From Nepenthes gracilis (lineage: Eukaryota > Streptophyta > Magnoliopsida > Caryophyllales > Nepenthaceae), in assembly GCA_033239525.1 (NCBI GenBank), contig BSYO01000013.1, positions 4,612,501 to 4,676,500 of the forward strand: a DNA stretch of 64,000 nucleotides, read 5' to 3'. How positions within the stretch are numbered: position 1 is the stretch's first letter; each line of letters starts with the position of its first letter. The notes under the pieces were generated by a model, which was given only the letters and a program-made list of their open reading frames with translations, was not told the origin of the DNA and did not search any database. Made by a program: the position numbers and the translations under genes. Of this stretch, positions 38,521 to 49,502 are shown piece by piece.

Positions 38521-39429
38521 TAGAGCTCGTTCTGATACTGTATCAAAATTAATGTGCATATGAAATATAATGTTCTTACAAAGAGTATAAGTATTTATAA
38601 TGGAGCTTGATATAAACTATATATGAAAGTTGAGCCTAATGCAAACTATATAAAAAGGTAAACAAATATAAAAATATATATATACAAAATATTTTTATTC
38701 TCTAATATTAAATTCAAAAACAAAACACTACAAAAATTGCATAATTTTGAAATTGATATATCCAAAAGGGTTAAAAAAATAAACTTATTATGTATAGATA
38801 CTTAATGGATCAATTCAAAGTATATCTTAAGAGAATTGCATATTTTATTTTTTATGATACTAGGAAATAATGTGACACTATGAGACAAAATCTATGACAA
38901 CAAACTCTATATTAGCCATGTTCTATATATACTAATTGGCTATCGTAAAAAAATTATTTATTTGCCACAATTTCTAAATTAAAAATATCAATTTACAAAT
39001 TTATCCGAGATTAAATTATTAATTAATTTTTTAGTAAAAAATAATAAAACTTAAATCTCTTATCAAGCATTTCCATGATCATAAGATCTAGTAAGTGTAA
39101 TGTCCCGATTTTTAAGTATCCTAATGAAGGTCATACAATGGTCATATAATTAATATTAGACTTAATTCGTGTGAAAAATATTAAGTTATGAAGAAGTTAT
39201 TGTAATGGCTAAGAAGTTACCTGCTAATGACAAGAAAGTTGACCGGTGGATTTCATAGTTGCCCGGAATGTTAATCGGCAAGATGTGAGAAAGAATCTTG
39301 TTAACATACGTTGACCAGTTGATATGCATAATAACCGGATAAGAGAGAGAGACCAAAAAATGTTAAAGGTAAAAGTGATCGGTCAACACGTTGACCGACT
39401 AATTAGGATTTTATCCGGTTTACACAATT

Positions 39430-39870
39430 TGCCATGTATAGCGAAATGGCTGGAAGGAATTTGCAGGAGTGGCCAATTTACAAGGATTCCGTAAAATGGC
39501 CGATCGGCCAAAATACTCGGAATAATACAAAATGCCGGAATGGTGCATTTGACCGGAATGCACAATTTGCCCGATATGGCGTATTTGTCCGAAATGCACA
39601 ATTTGCCCAATGTGGTGTATTTAGTCGGAATGCACAATTTGCCTGGTATGGTGCAAAATACTGGAATGGGGCATTTGGGCAGAATGGAACATTTTGGGTG
39701 GTTTGGTATATTTTGCCGGAATGAAGCAAATTAACGAAATGGAGTAAAATGACCGGTATGCCTTGTAACCAAAAATGACCGATATGACAAAATGAGATGA
39801 AATTATTGGTTTGCACAAATTTACCGGTATGAATGAAAAATACCGGTATGCTTTTTGAGAAAAAATGTCC
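39430..39870. repeat. tandem array built on GGAATGCACAATTTGCC-like words
   Basis: Imperfect repeats with a basic period of about 16-17 bp and a higher-order period of about 33 bp. The words CGGAATG, CACAATTTGCC and GGTATGG alternate. The ORFs reported by any gene finder here, rich in Asn, Gln, Ala and Phe, are products of the repeat and not genes. Confidence 0.8.
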
Positions 39871-41042
39871 AATTGTCAAAATATCCGGTTAACACCCTCT
39901 TGACCGGCAGACTATAGGGTAGAGTCTGGTCAGCATCTTGTTGATCGGTTAGGCAAGATAAAGGGAAAATGATCCGGTCCATTGAAAGTTGATCGGCTAG
40001 GAGAGGCTAAGACATGATGAAGAAATAATCCGACCAACTAAGAAAGAAGAATGGATTTCTGTCAGAGACAATTTTCAGAGAGAATTAAGTAAATTTTCGG
40101 AGAAAATATCCAGAAACGCTTAATTTGAAGACAATGTTCAGAGATGATTTTTCAGAAACAGATATCCGAAGATGGTTTTCGAAGACAATTTTTTCCAGAC
40201 AGAATTTTTGGGGAGAAATTTAGAGGAAAAGGTTTCCGGAGAGGAATTCAGAGAAAAAGGTTTTCGGAGAGGAAGTTGGAATAAACGTTGTTCGTAATAA
40301 AAAAAAATTAACCGAACCAAAATAGTTGACCGGATTGACTTGCTGGCCGGTTTCGATTAGAGTCTGACTGGCTAAATCAGAGTAGGTGACGTGCTCTCAC
40401 CTACTCCGCTGAAACGGAGTAAGAAAAGAAGTATAAAATAGTTAACTTGTCCCCACCTACTACCAACAACCCTAACGTCTATAAGTAATAAACTTGAGAA
40501 TTATGATAGAAGTTTGGCAATTTGTGAGTAAGGCACGAGGAAAAGAAGAACTTTTGGCCATATCTAAGTAAGAGAGTTCATATATCAGATTTTAGGTAAG
40601 TGTACCCTACGTTTTTGTTAAATCATGTTTAAAGTCTGTTAAGTAATATTGTTTTTATGCTCTCTCTCTCTGTTATGTATCTACGTAAAGCATGACAAGA
40701 TAATTGTTTTCTGCATGTTATTGTTTATGAATGTATCATTGAAGAATTTTGATCATTTGCATTTTGGAAGAACTTCAGTTATTTGAATATAAAGGAAATC
40801 TAGTTAGTTGTTTGTCTAAATAAGTCTGGTAATTGCATAACTAAAGAAGTCCAGCATTCGCATGTTTTAAGAAGTCCGGTTATTTGCTTATCTGCATGAA
40901 CTCCTGTTGTATGCATCAATGAAGAACTTTAGTTACATGCGTCATAAAAGAACTACGGTCTTTTGCATGTTTAGGCACTTTGGACCTCTGTGCATTGTGA
41001 ACTTCGGACAATGCTCTTTAAACTTCAGATTTTTTGAAAGAT

Positions 41043-41370
41043 CATGATTTATGAAAATGAATTTTGGATGGTCGAGAGTTATAAGCCTTAAATATAGCGG
41101 TTTTGTTTGTCAAGAATTACAGACCATAAATGTAGCTGTTTTGGATAGTTGAGAATTGCAAACCTTAAATGTAACGGTTTTATTGGTCAAGAGTTACAGA
41201 TCTTAAATATTGCGGTTTTGGACGGCCGAGAGTTGTAGGCCTTAAATGTGGTAGTTTTGTTAGTCAAGAGTTACAAACCTTAAATGTAGTGGTTTTTATT
41301 GGTCAAGAGTTACGACCTTAAATGTAACGATTTTATAGGTCAAAATTTATGGACCTTAAATGTAGAGGGT
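41043..41370. repeat. tandem array, about eight units of about 41 bp
   Basis: Each unit reads roughly GTCAAGAGTTACAGACC, then TTAAATGTAGCGGTTTT. Copies differ by substitutions and small indels. The array lies in the right part of the large LTR-like block. Confidence 0.85.
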
Positions 41371-41889
41371 TTTTAGCATTTGGTTTGGATCAGTTTTTGA
41401 CGTAAACTGGTTTTGGAAATAAAACATGCTTTGGTAACCATTTCTCATGTAAATGACTTCGGCTCATGTATTATGTTTTCATGAAAAAGACTTCGGCCCA
41501 TGATTATATTCTGCATGCATAAGATTATTATTCTTTTTTTTTTTTAGTTCGGTATATATATATATATATGTATATATATGCATGTTTTCGTTTATGGGTA
41601 TTTTGTTAGATTTTCTGCTCACTCTTTTTCTCTTTCTCTTAACCTTCAGTCAAACACAAATTCCTATCGGACAAGAAAAAATAGAGTCGGATGGACTAAC
41701 TAGGAGGAAAGGTTGACCTAGACGTTGTAGCAGTTAAAGATCGATATCGATGTAATTTTCTTTTGGTTGTTTTGGGAAACTTTGTAGAATGATTCCGTTG
41801 TATAAACTAATAGATATTAATATGCTTCCGCAAATTTCTGTTTGGGCTAAAAAAATTTAATTTCTAGTGGCATCTCAATTCATTTTTGG

Positions 41890-43185
41890 TTTTATATTAT
41901 AATTGACTAGATGACCAGCCTTATACGATCTTGTGCACGTGAAAAAAGAGAAAAAGAAAAGTCCACCCATGCATTGTACAGAGCATATGTTATTATGTTA
42001 TTTGAATGACCAATCGCCGGAGGTCATATTAGAATGTAATACAATAGCATATTCCTTTTATTTTAAACTTGACCTTATCAAGTTGACTTAGCATCAATAG
42101 GCATTAAAATTAGAATTGTAAACAAGTTGGAACCAAACTTATAAAATGACCACTCATTGAATTGACAAGTCATTAATAAGTTTGAGGTCACTTTGTTGAT
42201 TTTTCCAAAGTTCAAATGAGATGTAACTGGAATTTATAGCTATTTCTATCTTTATTCATTAGAATTATTGAACCAAACTTTAAGTTAAAATCGAATAATC
42301 TTGATACGGGTTCTAGATATCCCGAATTATTTAATAACCTCTAATTATAATTAAAATGGATTCCTATGTATGAGGTTTATATCAATTCTTCCACGCAACT
42401 CATTTAGAGTTCATTTGATATAAATTCGTGATTTCTTTATCAAGTTTTAATTCATAATTCTTTTGAAAAAAAATATCTCATTCAATGCTTAGAAAGTGAA
42501 CAAATTTGATAGTGTTTTCATCTCAATTATCTGCAAGACAGTATAATTGCATCGACTCTGTCTTTTCATCTACTAATAGTATTAAAGAGACATTATTTAA
42601 TTATGTTTTTTTATAAAATTTTTGATAATATAATATCTTATTTATTAATTTATACTATTAAATTTATATAAAAAATAGATTAATAAATAAATTTTATATA
42701 ATATCTAAAAATATTTTAAAAAATAAGTAAATTGTGCTCCCAAAATACTTCTCCTATTATACTCTATTAATTTGGGGTATTTATTGGTGCGATTTTGGCA
42801 AGTAGTATGAAAGTAGGTCACTCCACTTCTCTTAGGTTACGTGCCCCAAGGGCAAGGTCACCACATCCCCGTCAAAAATGCATGCCCAAAGTTACTTAGG
42901 CCTTTTTCTTTTTATAGAAAATAACTTATTCAAAATTATTTTTTTTTTTTGTATATATTTATATTTTTTTAATATCTGACACGATATGAAACTTTTTTTT
43001 TATTTGGCATATATTGACAAATAATTAAAAAAATATATTATTCTGAGTCAATAAAAAACTTAAATTAAATCTAAAAAATGAGTTTTTGCTTTTAAATTAG
43101 AAGTTAATTTTTGAAACTTACCCACCCACCAAAAACCATTAATACCCATTAATGGATGGCTTTTACCTTAAGATGATTCCGACAT
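41890..43185. other. AT-rich gene-free stretch
   Basis: No coding sequence or clear repeat structure; AT-rich with short homopolymer runs. Confidence 0.5.
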
Positions 43186-43199
43186 TGGCCAGTGACAAG

Positions 43200-43310
43200 T
43201 TGGGGGATCTTGCTTTGCGGAGCTGGATCTTTATCCAAAAAAATATAAAAAATACTTTTTATTTTTTTTTATTTTTTTTGTTTTGTAAAATTTGTAAACA
43301 GAAATATATG

Positions 43311-43341
<31 letters not shown>

Positions 43342-43393
43342 GTATATATACTTTTTAAGAGTAAAATCCTACTCTGTGAAGTAAGATCCCCCG
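43200..43393. mobile_element. small MITE-like element with inverted ends
   Basis: The left end GGGGGATCTTGCTTTGCGGAG (about 43202) matches the reverse complement of the right end, GGGGGATCTTACTTCACAGAG (ending about 43392), and the similarity fades over about 45 bp. The middle is a TA microsatellite (43308-43350). The ends resemble those of the MITE at 59724 (GGGGATCCTGCTT), so both may belong to one family. A clean target duplication was not found; AGTGACAAG and TAATGACAC on the two sides match only partly. Confidence 0.45.
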
Positions 43394-43394
43394 T

Positions 43395-43872
43395 TTAGGG
43401 TAATGACACCCTAATTACTACAATCAGTAATTGACAGGTACCTATATATATATATATATTTAGATATTATGAGAAAGAAATATTATGAGATTTTTAAAAT
43501 TATTTTTTATATTTATAAAAAATGTGAAAAAAAAAATGAAGCCAATAAAAATTTAATGTCCTTTGCAGGTGCCTTTCATGAGATTAATGACCCTTTAAAA
43601 TGACAAATAAAATAAATAATTAAGAAGAAGAAGCTGCATAGATACCTTTCAAGTAGCTAGGCAAGCGAACAATTCCCTACTCGGTGACGAAGTAAGAATA
43701 ATATTAGGATGATACCATTTGATTATTTTTGATATTTTTATTGATATGTTTATCTATTTATATTAACCTATTTATATAAAAATAGATTAATTGATAGACA
43801 ATATTATTAAAGAATTATTAATTTTTGGATCATTTTTTTGTAATTTTCACACCCATTGTCTTATTATTTATT
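43395..43872. other. AT-rich gene-free stretch
   Basis: Short AT-rich interval with a TA run near 43445-43460. Nothing coding was seen. Confidence 0.5.
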
Positions 43873-43877
43873 AAATT

Positions 43878-45630
43878 TGTTGCGTCCCGGGTCCGCGGTT
43901 GCCGTACGGATTAGAGAGCCTTCGGATTCCCTAACACGTGGCGACGTCGGGAGAAGGATCCGGTCTCCGTCTCTATGAACCTGACTGCACAACACAAACA
44001 ATAAACGAGAGGTTAGAGGCCGATTGGGTTTTGTCCCCATCGGCACTCCGACGCCCTTCAAGTCGAGATATCTTCCTAATAAACGGAGAAATGCATGCAT
44101 AAGATGCGAGAATGAGGGGAGTGCGAGAGGGATGTGGTCGGAGGCGTGAGCTCCATGGATGCGCCCGGCAGAGGGCGGCTTATTTGTACACCCACAGAGG
44201 GTGATTTGGAGTGCGCCCGGCAGAGGGGCTTATAGGTGCGCCCGCGGAGGGGGCTTGGAGGTGCGCCCGGCAGAGGACGGCTTTTAGATGTTCATGGGCC
44301 TCGGGTAATATTTGGAGATCTCTCGAAGTACGCTGGAATGAGTGCGGGACCCGTTGGGTCCGCTCAACCATATTTCCCTAGTGGGCCGTGTGACCAAACT
44401 GGTCAACTAAGAGGGCCGTACGACCCTGCCCGGTGCTTTCTGGGCGGACCGTGAAATGGCCGCTCGGTCTGATCCGCTGCTGCGTGACTTCCCGAGGTGT
44501 CTTGCACCTGTTCTGCCAGAGGGTTTTGAGCATCATTTGGAGGCCTCGGCGCTAGAAGGAGGGCTCCGTGACGCTGGGTTTGGCCGAGGACATCGGGGAG
44601 CCCTGGGCGCCTCCAACGAAGGGCAGAGCGTTCCTGTTCGCCCGGATCTGGAGGACGGCGGCCAGACGCCATGGCAGGAGCAAGGATTCGCTCCATATTC
44701 TAAAGAGCCTTGCGTTCCTGTTAAGAAACGCTGTTGGGCTTCGCCACCGTGAGGAGCTCGGGGCGTGATTTGGGGACCAGATCTGGTTGCCGTTTTGGGA
44801 AGCTTCATGCTCTGTTCTTGATGAGAACGGGAGGAAGAAGGATCCTTCTTTGGGGGCGTGGTTTCGCTTTGATTTGTGGGACTAGTCGTTGGGCGCCATT
44901 GACGGGGAGCTCTAGGCTCCACCTGACGTTGGTCTGTGGAAGAATCGTCGGACACTGTGGCTAGGGGAATGCCGTGTCCTGTTTCGATGGCCACGGGAAC
45001 AGAGGGAGAGACGGCCACCACCAATGGAAGCGTTCGGCGCTCTACTTGGACGGAAACAAGGGCAGAGAAAATGGGATGCCACTGACAGAGGACTTCGCGC
45101 CCTGTTCGACTCGTGGGTAGCGGAGAGGAGCAGGGTAACCCCTGCGGTTGAGCTTCGTGCTTGATTTGGTGAATCGCGACGGGCACTGTTAGTCGCCGAC
45201 GACCTTCTTGACAGGGAAGCAGAGTCGTTCCCTGGTCTTAGGCGAGGTAAGGGGAGCTGCCTTTTCCAAGGCCTCCTCCGAATTTCGCTCTTCTTCTTTC
45301 ATGGTGGTGAGGGCACACACGCAGAGAGAGAGGCGGCGTCAGGGAAGGTGGTTCTTCCCCCTTTTCTCCTTTTGCTCTTTTTTGCTCCCTTTTCCGGCGA
45401 GGTCAGAGAGAGGGAGAGATGATGAGTGGGCTGTCCTTCCTCTGTCCAAGACAGAGGCCAGCCTGGAGATGGTGGAGAAACGTGCCCTCTTTGTCCTTTT
45501 ATGGGGAGAGGAAGGAACATTTTCCCACCAAACCGAAAGTATCTCCCGCCAATGGTGAAAATGTTTCCCGCCAAAGCCTTGGGCCTTCCTCCGGGCCGTG
45601 TGTTATGGGCCCGTATGTTGGGACCCAACA
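43878..45630 (-). repeat. complete LTR (3' LTR) of the inverted-end element
   Basis: 1753 bp. It starts TGTTGCGTCC and ends GACCCAACA on the plus strand, the same terminal pattern as the LTRs at 37115 and 49503, and the end context GGGCCGTGTGTTATGGGCCC resembles the end of the solo LTR at 38190-38226. A CATAAAAG box lies on the minus strand near 45503. The left third contains a GC-rich minisatellite of five units around GCGCCCGGCAGAGG (44160-44285). Confidence 0.75.
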
Positions 45631-45852
45631 TAGCCCCCCATGCCAAAGGGTTCGAGGTCCTCGACCGTTTGGTATGAAGTCGTTGCTTTTCTTGGGATGT
45701 TAACCTCTTCATGTTATCGTTGTCTGCGTGCTGGCTTTGGCTTAGAGCGTTTGCCTTTAGGGATCCTTCTAACTTTTCGGATCGCATGGCTTTGCACTAA
45801 GTCCTTACAGCTCAATCTTTTTGGAATACTCGGATGGGGTCGAGTTTTTATA

Positions 45853-46262
45853 ATACGACCTGTGGGATTGTTTGGTAAGGACTGAGTTTTGAGTTTTTGA
45901 CCTCTGGGGCCCGACCGCTGGGGTTGCTCTGGTTGGTGCCCAAGTCTCGTTGTGACCTCGGGGACCGGCCTGCAGGGCCGCTTGGTCGCGGCCTAGTTTT
46001 GTTATGACCTCGGGGCGGCCTGCTGGGACCGCTCGGTCACAGCCGAAGTTTTGTAATGACCTCGAGGGCCGGCCTCTGGGGACCGCTCGATCACACTAGA
46101 GTTTTTGTAATGACCTTAAGGGCCGGCCCACACCGCCTCGCTCGGTCGCAGGGAGTTTTGTTATGACCTCAAGGGCCCGGCCTCTGGGACCGCTCGGTCG
46201 CAGCCGAGTTTTTGTAATGACCTCAAGGGCCCGGCCTCTGGGACCGCTCGGTCGCAGCCGAG
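45853..46262. repeat. minisatellite, about eight units of about 50 bp
   Basis: Each unit reads approximately TGACCTCAAGGGCCCGGCC, then TCTGGGACCGCTCGGTCG and GAGTTTTTGTAA. A related minisatellite (GACCTCTTGGGCCGCTCGGA) lies at 53050-53483 in the complete Tat element, so this region corresponds to that element's 3' untranslated zone. Confidence 0.85.
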
Positions 46263-46764
46263 GTTGAGCGGACCCAACGGGTCCCGCACTCATTCCAGTG
46301 TACTTCGGGAGATCTCCAAATATTACCCGAGGCCCATGAACATCTAAAAGCCGTTCTCTGCCGGGCGCACCTCCAAGCCCCCTCTGCGGGTGCACCTATA
46401 AGCCGCCCCTCTGCCGGGCGCACTCCAAATCACCCTCTGCGGGTATACAAATAAGCCGCCCTCTGCCGGGCGCATCCATGGAGCTCACGCCTCCGACCAC
46501 ATCCCTCTCGCACTCCCCTCATTCTCGCATCTTATGCATGCATTTCTCCGTTTATTCCGGAAGATATCTGACTTGAACGTCGGAGTGCCGATGGGGGACC
46601 AAAACCCCCCATCGGCCTCTAACCTCTCGCTTATTGTTTGTGTTGTGCAGGTCCAGGTTCATAGAGACGGAGACCGGATCCTTCTCCCGACGCCGCCACG
46701 TGCTAGGGAATCCGAAGGCTCTCTAATTCGTACGGCAACCGCGGACCCGAGACGCAACAAAATT

Positions 46765-47530
46765 GTTTGATATTGTATGAGAATTACCTCACACGGATAA
46801 AATCTTTGAATGGTGCATGATGAGTACACAAAGCACATATACCCTTTGCCCATAGGAGTATCTCTTAAGAAGTGCTCATATCTTGGTTTGTCAATGAGTC
46901 TGCACTTGATACATATCTGAGGGCACTTGTGCACCAACATTGCTATAAATTGTATTGATGTGATTTTAGGATATTGAATGCAAAATGTGAAATTCTTTTG
47001 TATGATGATACTGAGAAAGAAAAAAGAAAAGATGTAAAAGGAAGAAGATGAATATTCACTCATTTGCTTCATGTTCAAATTGTATTTCATTCTTCATTAA
47101 CTTTAGATGTATTGTTTTTATTTTTTGTGAAAAATATTTTACCGCACATTTTTTCTCTCGTTTGCTCTTATATTTTCTATTGTTTGAATTCATCACCACA
47201 AGATATTGTATACTTAAGTTGTTGGATGTTTGTGTAACTAAGCTTACAATAAAGTAAATATTTTTAAATTTATAATCTCGTAATTTTTTTTATTTTTAAA
47301 AAAAAATTTCATATAAAATATCATATCTGACTATTTTTAATTATTATTTTATAATTATATATTATCTTATCATATTCTCACGAGTTTAAATAAAGGGTTT
47401 AAAAATGATCCTTATAAAATTAGTTCTTTAACTTTGTATGCAAACTTATAACAATCAAAACTCAATAAAAATATTTATAGATGATTAAAAAATGTCTCAA
47501 AGTTATTTCTCAATATAAAAATGACCTTAT
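46765..47530. other. AT-rich gene-free stretch
   Basis: AT-rich; only short random ORFs. No repeat or gene was recognised. Confidence 0.5.
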
Positions 47531-48030
47531 TTAAAGTCGAAAAGAAGAATACTAAAAGCAATGGCTGCTTGCTAGCTTGCTAAATAGCACCACTACACAT
47601 GCACAGAATAATCAGAAATACTTTAAAGATAACTAAAGTTTATCATTAAGGCATTTCTCGACAAAGAAATGGTGCCATTCAAAGTTGGAAAGAAGAACAA
47701 TAAAAGCAATGGTTACTGATGCTAGCTGGCCGGCTAAATAGCAACTGCACAAGTATAGAATAGATAATCCGATAAATATCACATTACATAAAAATATCTA
47801 AGCGTTATTGAAAGATATCCCAAAAATATTTATAGACAAATATATGGTGCCATTTATAATTGGAAAAAATAATAATAAAAGTGATAGTTGATAACTAGCT
47901 TGCTAAACAATAACTACACATAGATGGAATAGCTATATGAATGGATACTACATTCCTAGATAATTTTCGAATGTGACTAAAAGATATCTCATTAATATTT
48001 TTTGACAGAGGAGTAATGTAATTTAAAATT
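47530..48030. repeat. diverged tandem repeat, three units of about 150-175 bp
   Basis: Three successive copies share AAAGAAGAAC(A)ATAAAAGCAATGG and then CTAGCTTGCTAAATAGCA and ATCTAAGTTTATCAT-like parts, starting at about 47533, 47681 and 47855. The first two differ little; the third is more diverged. A lone fragment of the same unit (AAAGAACAATAAAAGCAATGG) occurs at about 48785. This is a small satellite-like array with no coding potential. Confidence 0.75.
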
Positions 48031-49497
48031 GATATTAGGTGTAGTCTAATATAAGAATTATCTGACCCAATAATATATGAAAAAATATGAATAATTGAGT
48101 TGTTAGACTCAGAACAGAAAAAAATTTGACCAAACAATTGAATATTTAAATTATCAAACTTTTAAAAATATAAAAGATCAAGGGACCAAGTATCTGTGTA
48201 ATTAATAAATCTAAATGGTTAATTTTGATAAACTATTATACAAATTGATAAATGAATGGTTAAATCAAACAGGCAATTAAAGTATTTAAAGAATGAGTAT
48301 AAAATAGTTAGACTATTCCATTCTGAACTAATGTAATGTTCCAGTTACTATTTTCTAGAAAAAATGTATTTATTAGTAATAATATTATAAATACATTTAT
48401 TTTTCCTGAATAGATGAGGAGTCAAATCGCTCATAAATAGCAAGTATAAAGAATCCAAATTACTCTTAAAATAGAAAATACAAACGATCTGAATCACTCA
48501 TAAAATAGTAACTATAAAATTTTAATTTTTTATATACTTTAAATTCTCAAAAATTACATAATTAAGTCCTCAAATTTTCACTCTATTATCTTGAACATCT
48601 CATTATCTTTTATTTTTTAATAAAGATTATTTATCTGAGTATCAAAAATTTTTCTAGAAAGCGAGTTTCATATCTTTTGACATCTTTATCAAATTTATAA
48701 TGTATAAGATCTGAATTAAAAAATTTAAAAGTTTAACTTAAGTCTATTTAAATAATTATCAAGATCCAAGATACGTATCAATTGAAAGAACAATAAAAGC
48801 AATGGTTGCCATATAAGTAAGGTTGGACCGCACATCATGCATGTAAGATTCCAAACAAAAGTAGGTAAAGTGTGAGTGTCGTTTGTCGTTTCCAATTGCC
48901 TGAAGCATTTGTTCTGATCCACGAAGTGCATTTGGCGTGGACAGGCAAATCTCTTTCTGCACTATTACTAAAGCAACTGCATGAAATAAATAATTTTTAT
49001 TTATCTCGATTTACAATTTATTTATAATTTCTTTGTATAAGATTTACTTTATTTTTTTATCTTTATAAATTTTAATATACTATATACATTAAAAAATATA
49101 TATAAATAAGTTATAGGTTAGTGGGACATGTAATAAAGCTTAAAATAAAGCTACTGCTAGAAAGAAGAATCACTCACCATCCTAAGTAACCTCGTTTTTT
49201 TTTTTTTTTTTAATTTATGGGGCCCAATTTTATGGGTCGGGTTCAATACGGTAAAAAAAAAATTAATTTTTTTAACACCCCTAATATCAGCTACTTATAT
49301 TTATTTATATAGTCTAAGATTAAATTTCAGTGGCATTCGCATGGCAATAGTTATTGTACATAATAATAACTATTTTTTTCAAGAAAAACGTTTAATGCTC
49401 GTGTGTGAGTGTCACTAATGTGGGCCATATACCACTTAACGTTTTTTCTAGCAATTATTGAACGAAGGAGGTTCAAGAGATGGTATTTTTCATATTA
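48031..49497. other. AT-rich gene-free stretch
   Basis: Holds the lone repeat fragment near 48785. Otherwise it is AT-rich DNA without a gene or transposon that I can recognise. Confidence 0.5.
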
Positions 49498-49502
49498 AAA
49501 AT

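Larger units (their letters stand above)
36814..38870 (-). mobile_element. internally reduced copia-like element with nested gypsy LTR
   Basis: 36814-37114 and about 38538-38870 are related LTR-like sequences: both start TGT(AT)CAAAA and share a word like AATGGAGCTTAATTTATATA and a TATAAAAATATAT stretch. Just left of the second (38522-38537) the minus strand reads GTATCAGAACGAGC, close to the initiator-Met primer site (GGTATCAGAGC) of Ty1/copia elements. The order on the minus strand is thus 5' LTR, primer site, a short AT-rich interior with tandem repeats, a nested solo LTR (37115-38226) and a 3' LTR. No coding sequence remains. Orientation and membership are inferred. Confidence 0.45.
39107..41880 (+). 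mobile_element. large LTR-like block with two internal tandem arrays
   Basis: The block begins TGTAATGTCCCGATTTTTAAG, a typical start of plant gypsy LTRs. It contains a plus-strand TATA-like GTATAAAATA at about 40430 in a promoter-like context, and it holds two separate tandem arrays (39430-39870 and 41043-41370). A matching CGGGACATTACA-like 3' end was not found, so it is probably truncated or rearranged near 41.8 kb. There is no coding sequence. The size of about 2.8 kb would be large for an LTR but is known for some gypsy lineages. Confidence 0.45.
43878..46759. repeat. inverted repeat, arms 43878-44369 and 46262-46759
   Basis: The arms are 492 and 498 bp and by eye more than 90 percent identical, differing by scattered substitutions and short indels. 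The loop of 1.9 kb holds the rest of the LTR, the polypurine tract and a minisatellite. The outer ends are TGTTGCGTC and its complement GACGCAACA. Confidence 0.9.
43873..46764. mobile_element. Tat-like retroelement derivative with inverted identical LTR ends
   Basis: The insertion 43878-46759 is flanked by an exact 5-bp duplication, AAATT (43873-43877 and 46760-46764). The left end is a complete LTR (43878-45630, TGTTGCGTCC to GACCCAACA), read on the minus strand. It is followed by a polypurine tract (minus-strand GGCATGGGGGGCTA at about 45631-45644) and a minisatellite. The right end (46262-46759) is an inverted copy of 43878-44369. Both termini of the inserted DNA are therefore the same U5 end, pointing outwards. 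There is no gag or pol. The gene-like ORFs in the LTR have no recognisable domain and are not called. Confidence 0.8.

Noticed and set aside
39434..39879. ORFs on both strands at 39.4-39.9 kb
   Set aside because: Products of a 16/33-bp tandem array with repeated peptide words; not a gene.
44533..45186. 217-codon minus-strand ORF in the LTR
   Set aside because: No domain; the frame is open because the LTR is GC-rich, and overlapping ORFs exist on both strands.
43878..46759. Reading the long inverted repeat as a DNA transposon with 0.5-kb terminal inverted repeats
   Set aside because: The left end continues into a full LTR with polypurine tract and a Tat-type minisatellite, the termini match LTR ends elsewhere in the window, and the 5-bp duplication is that of LTR elements, not of Mutator or hAT elements.
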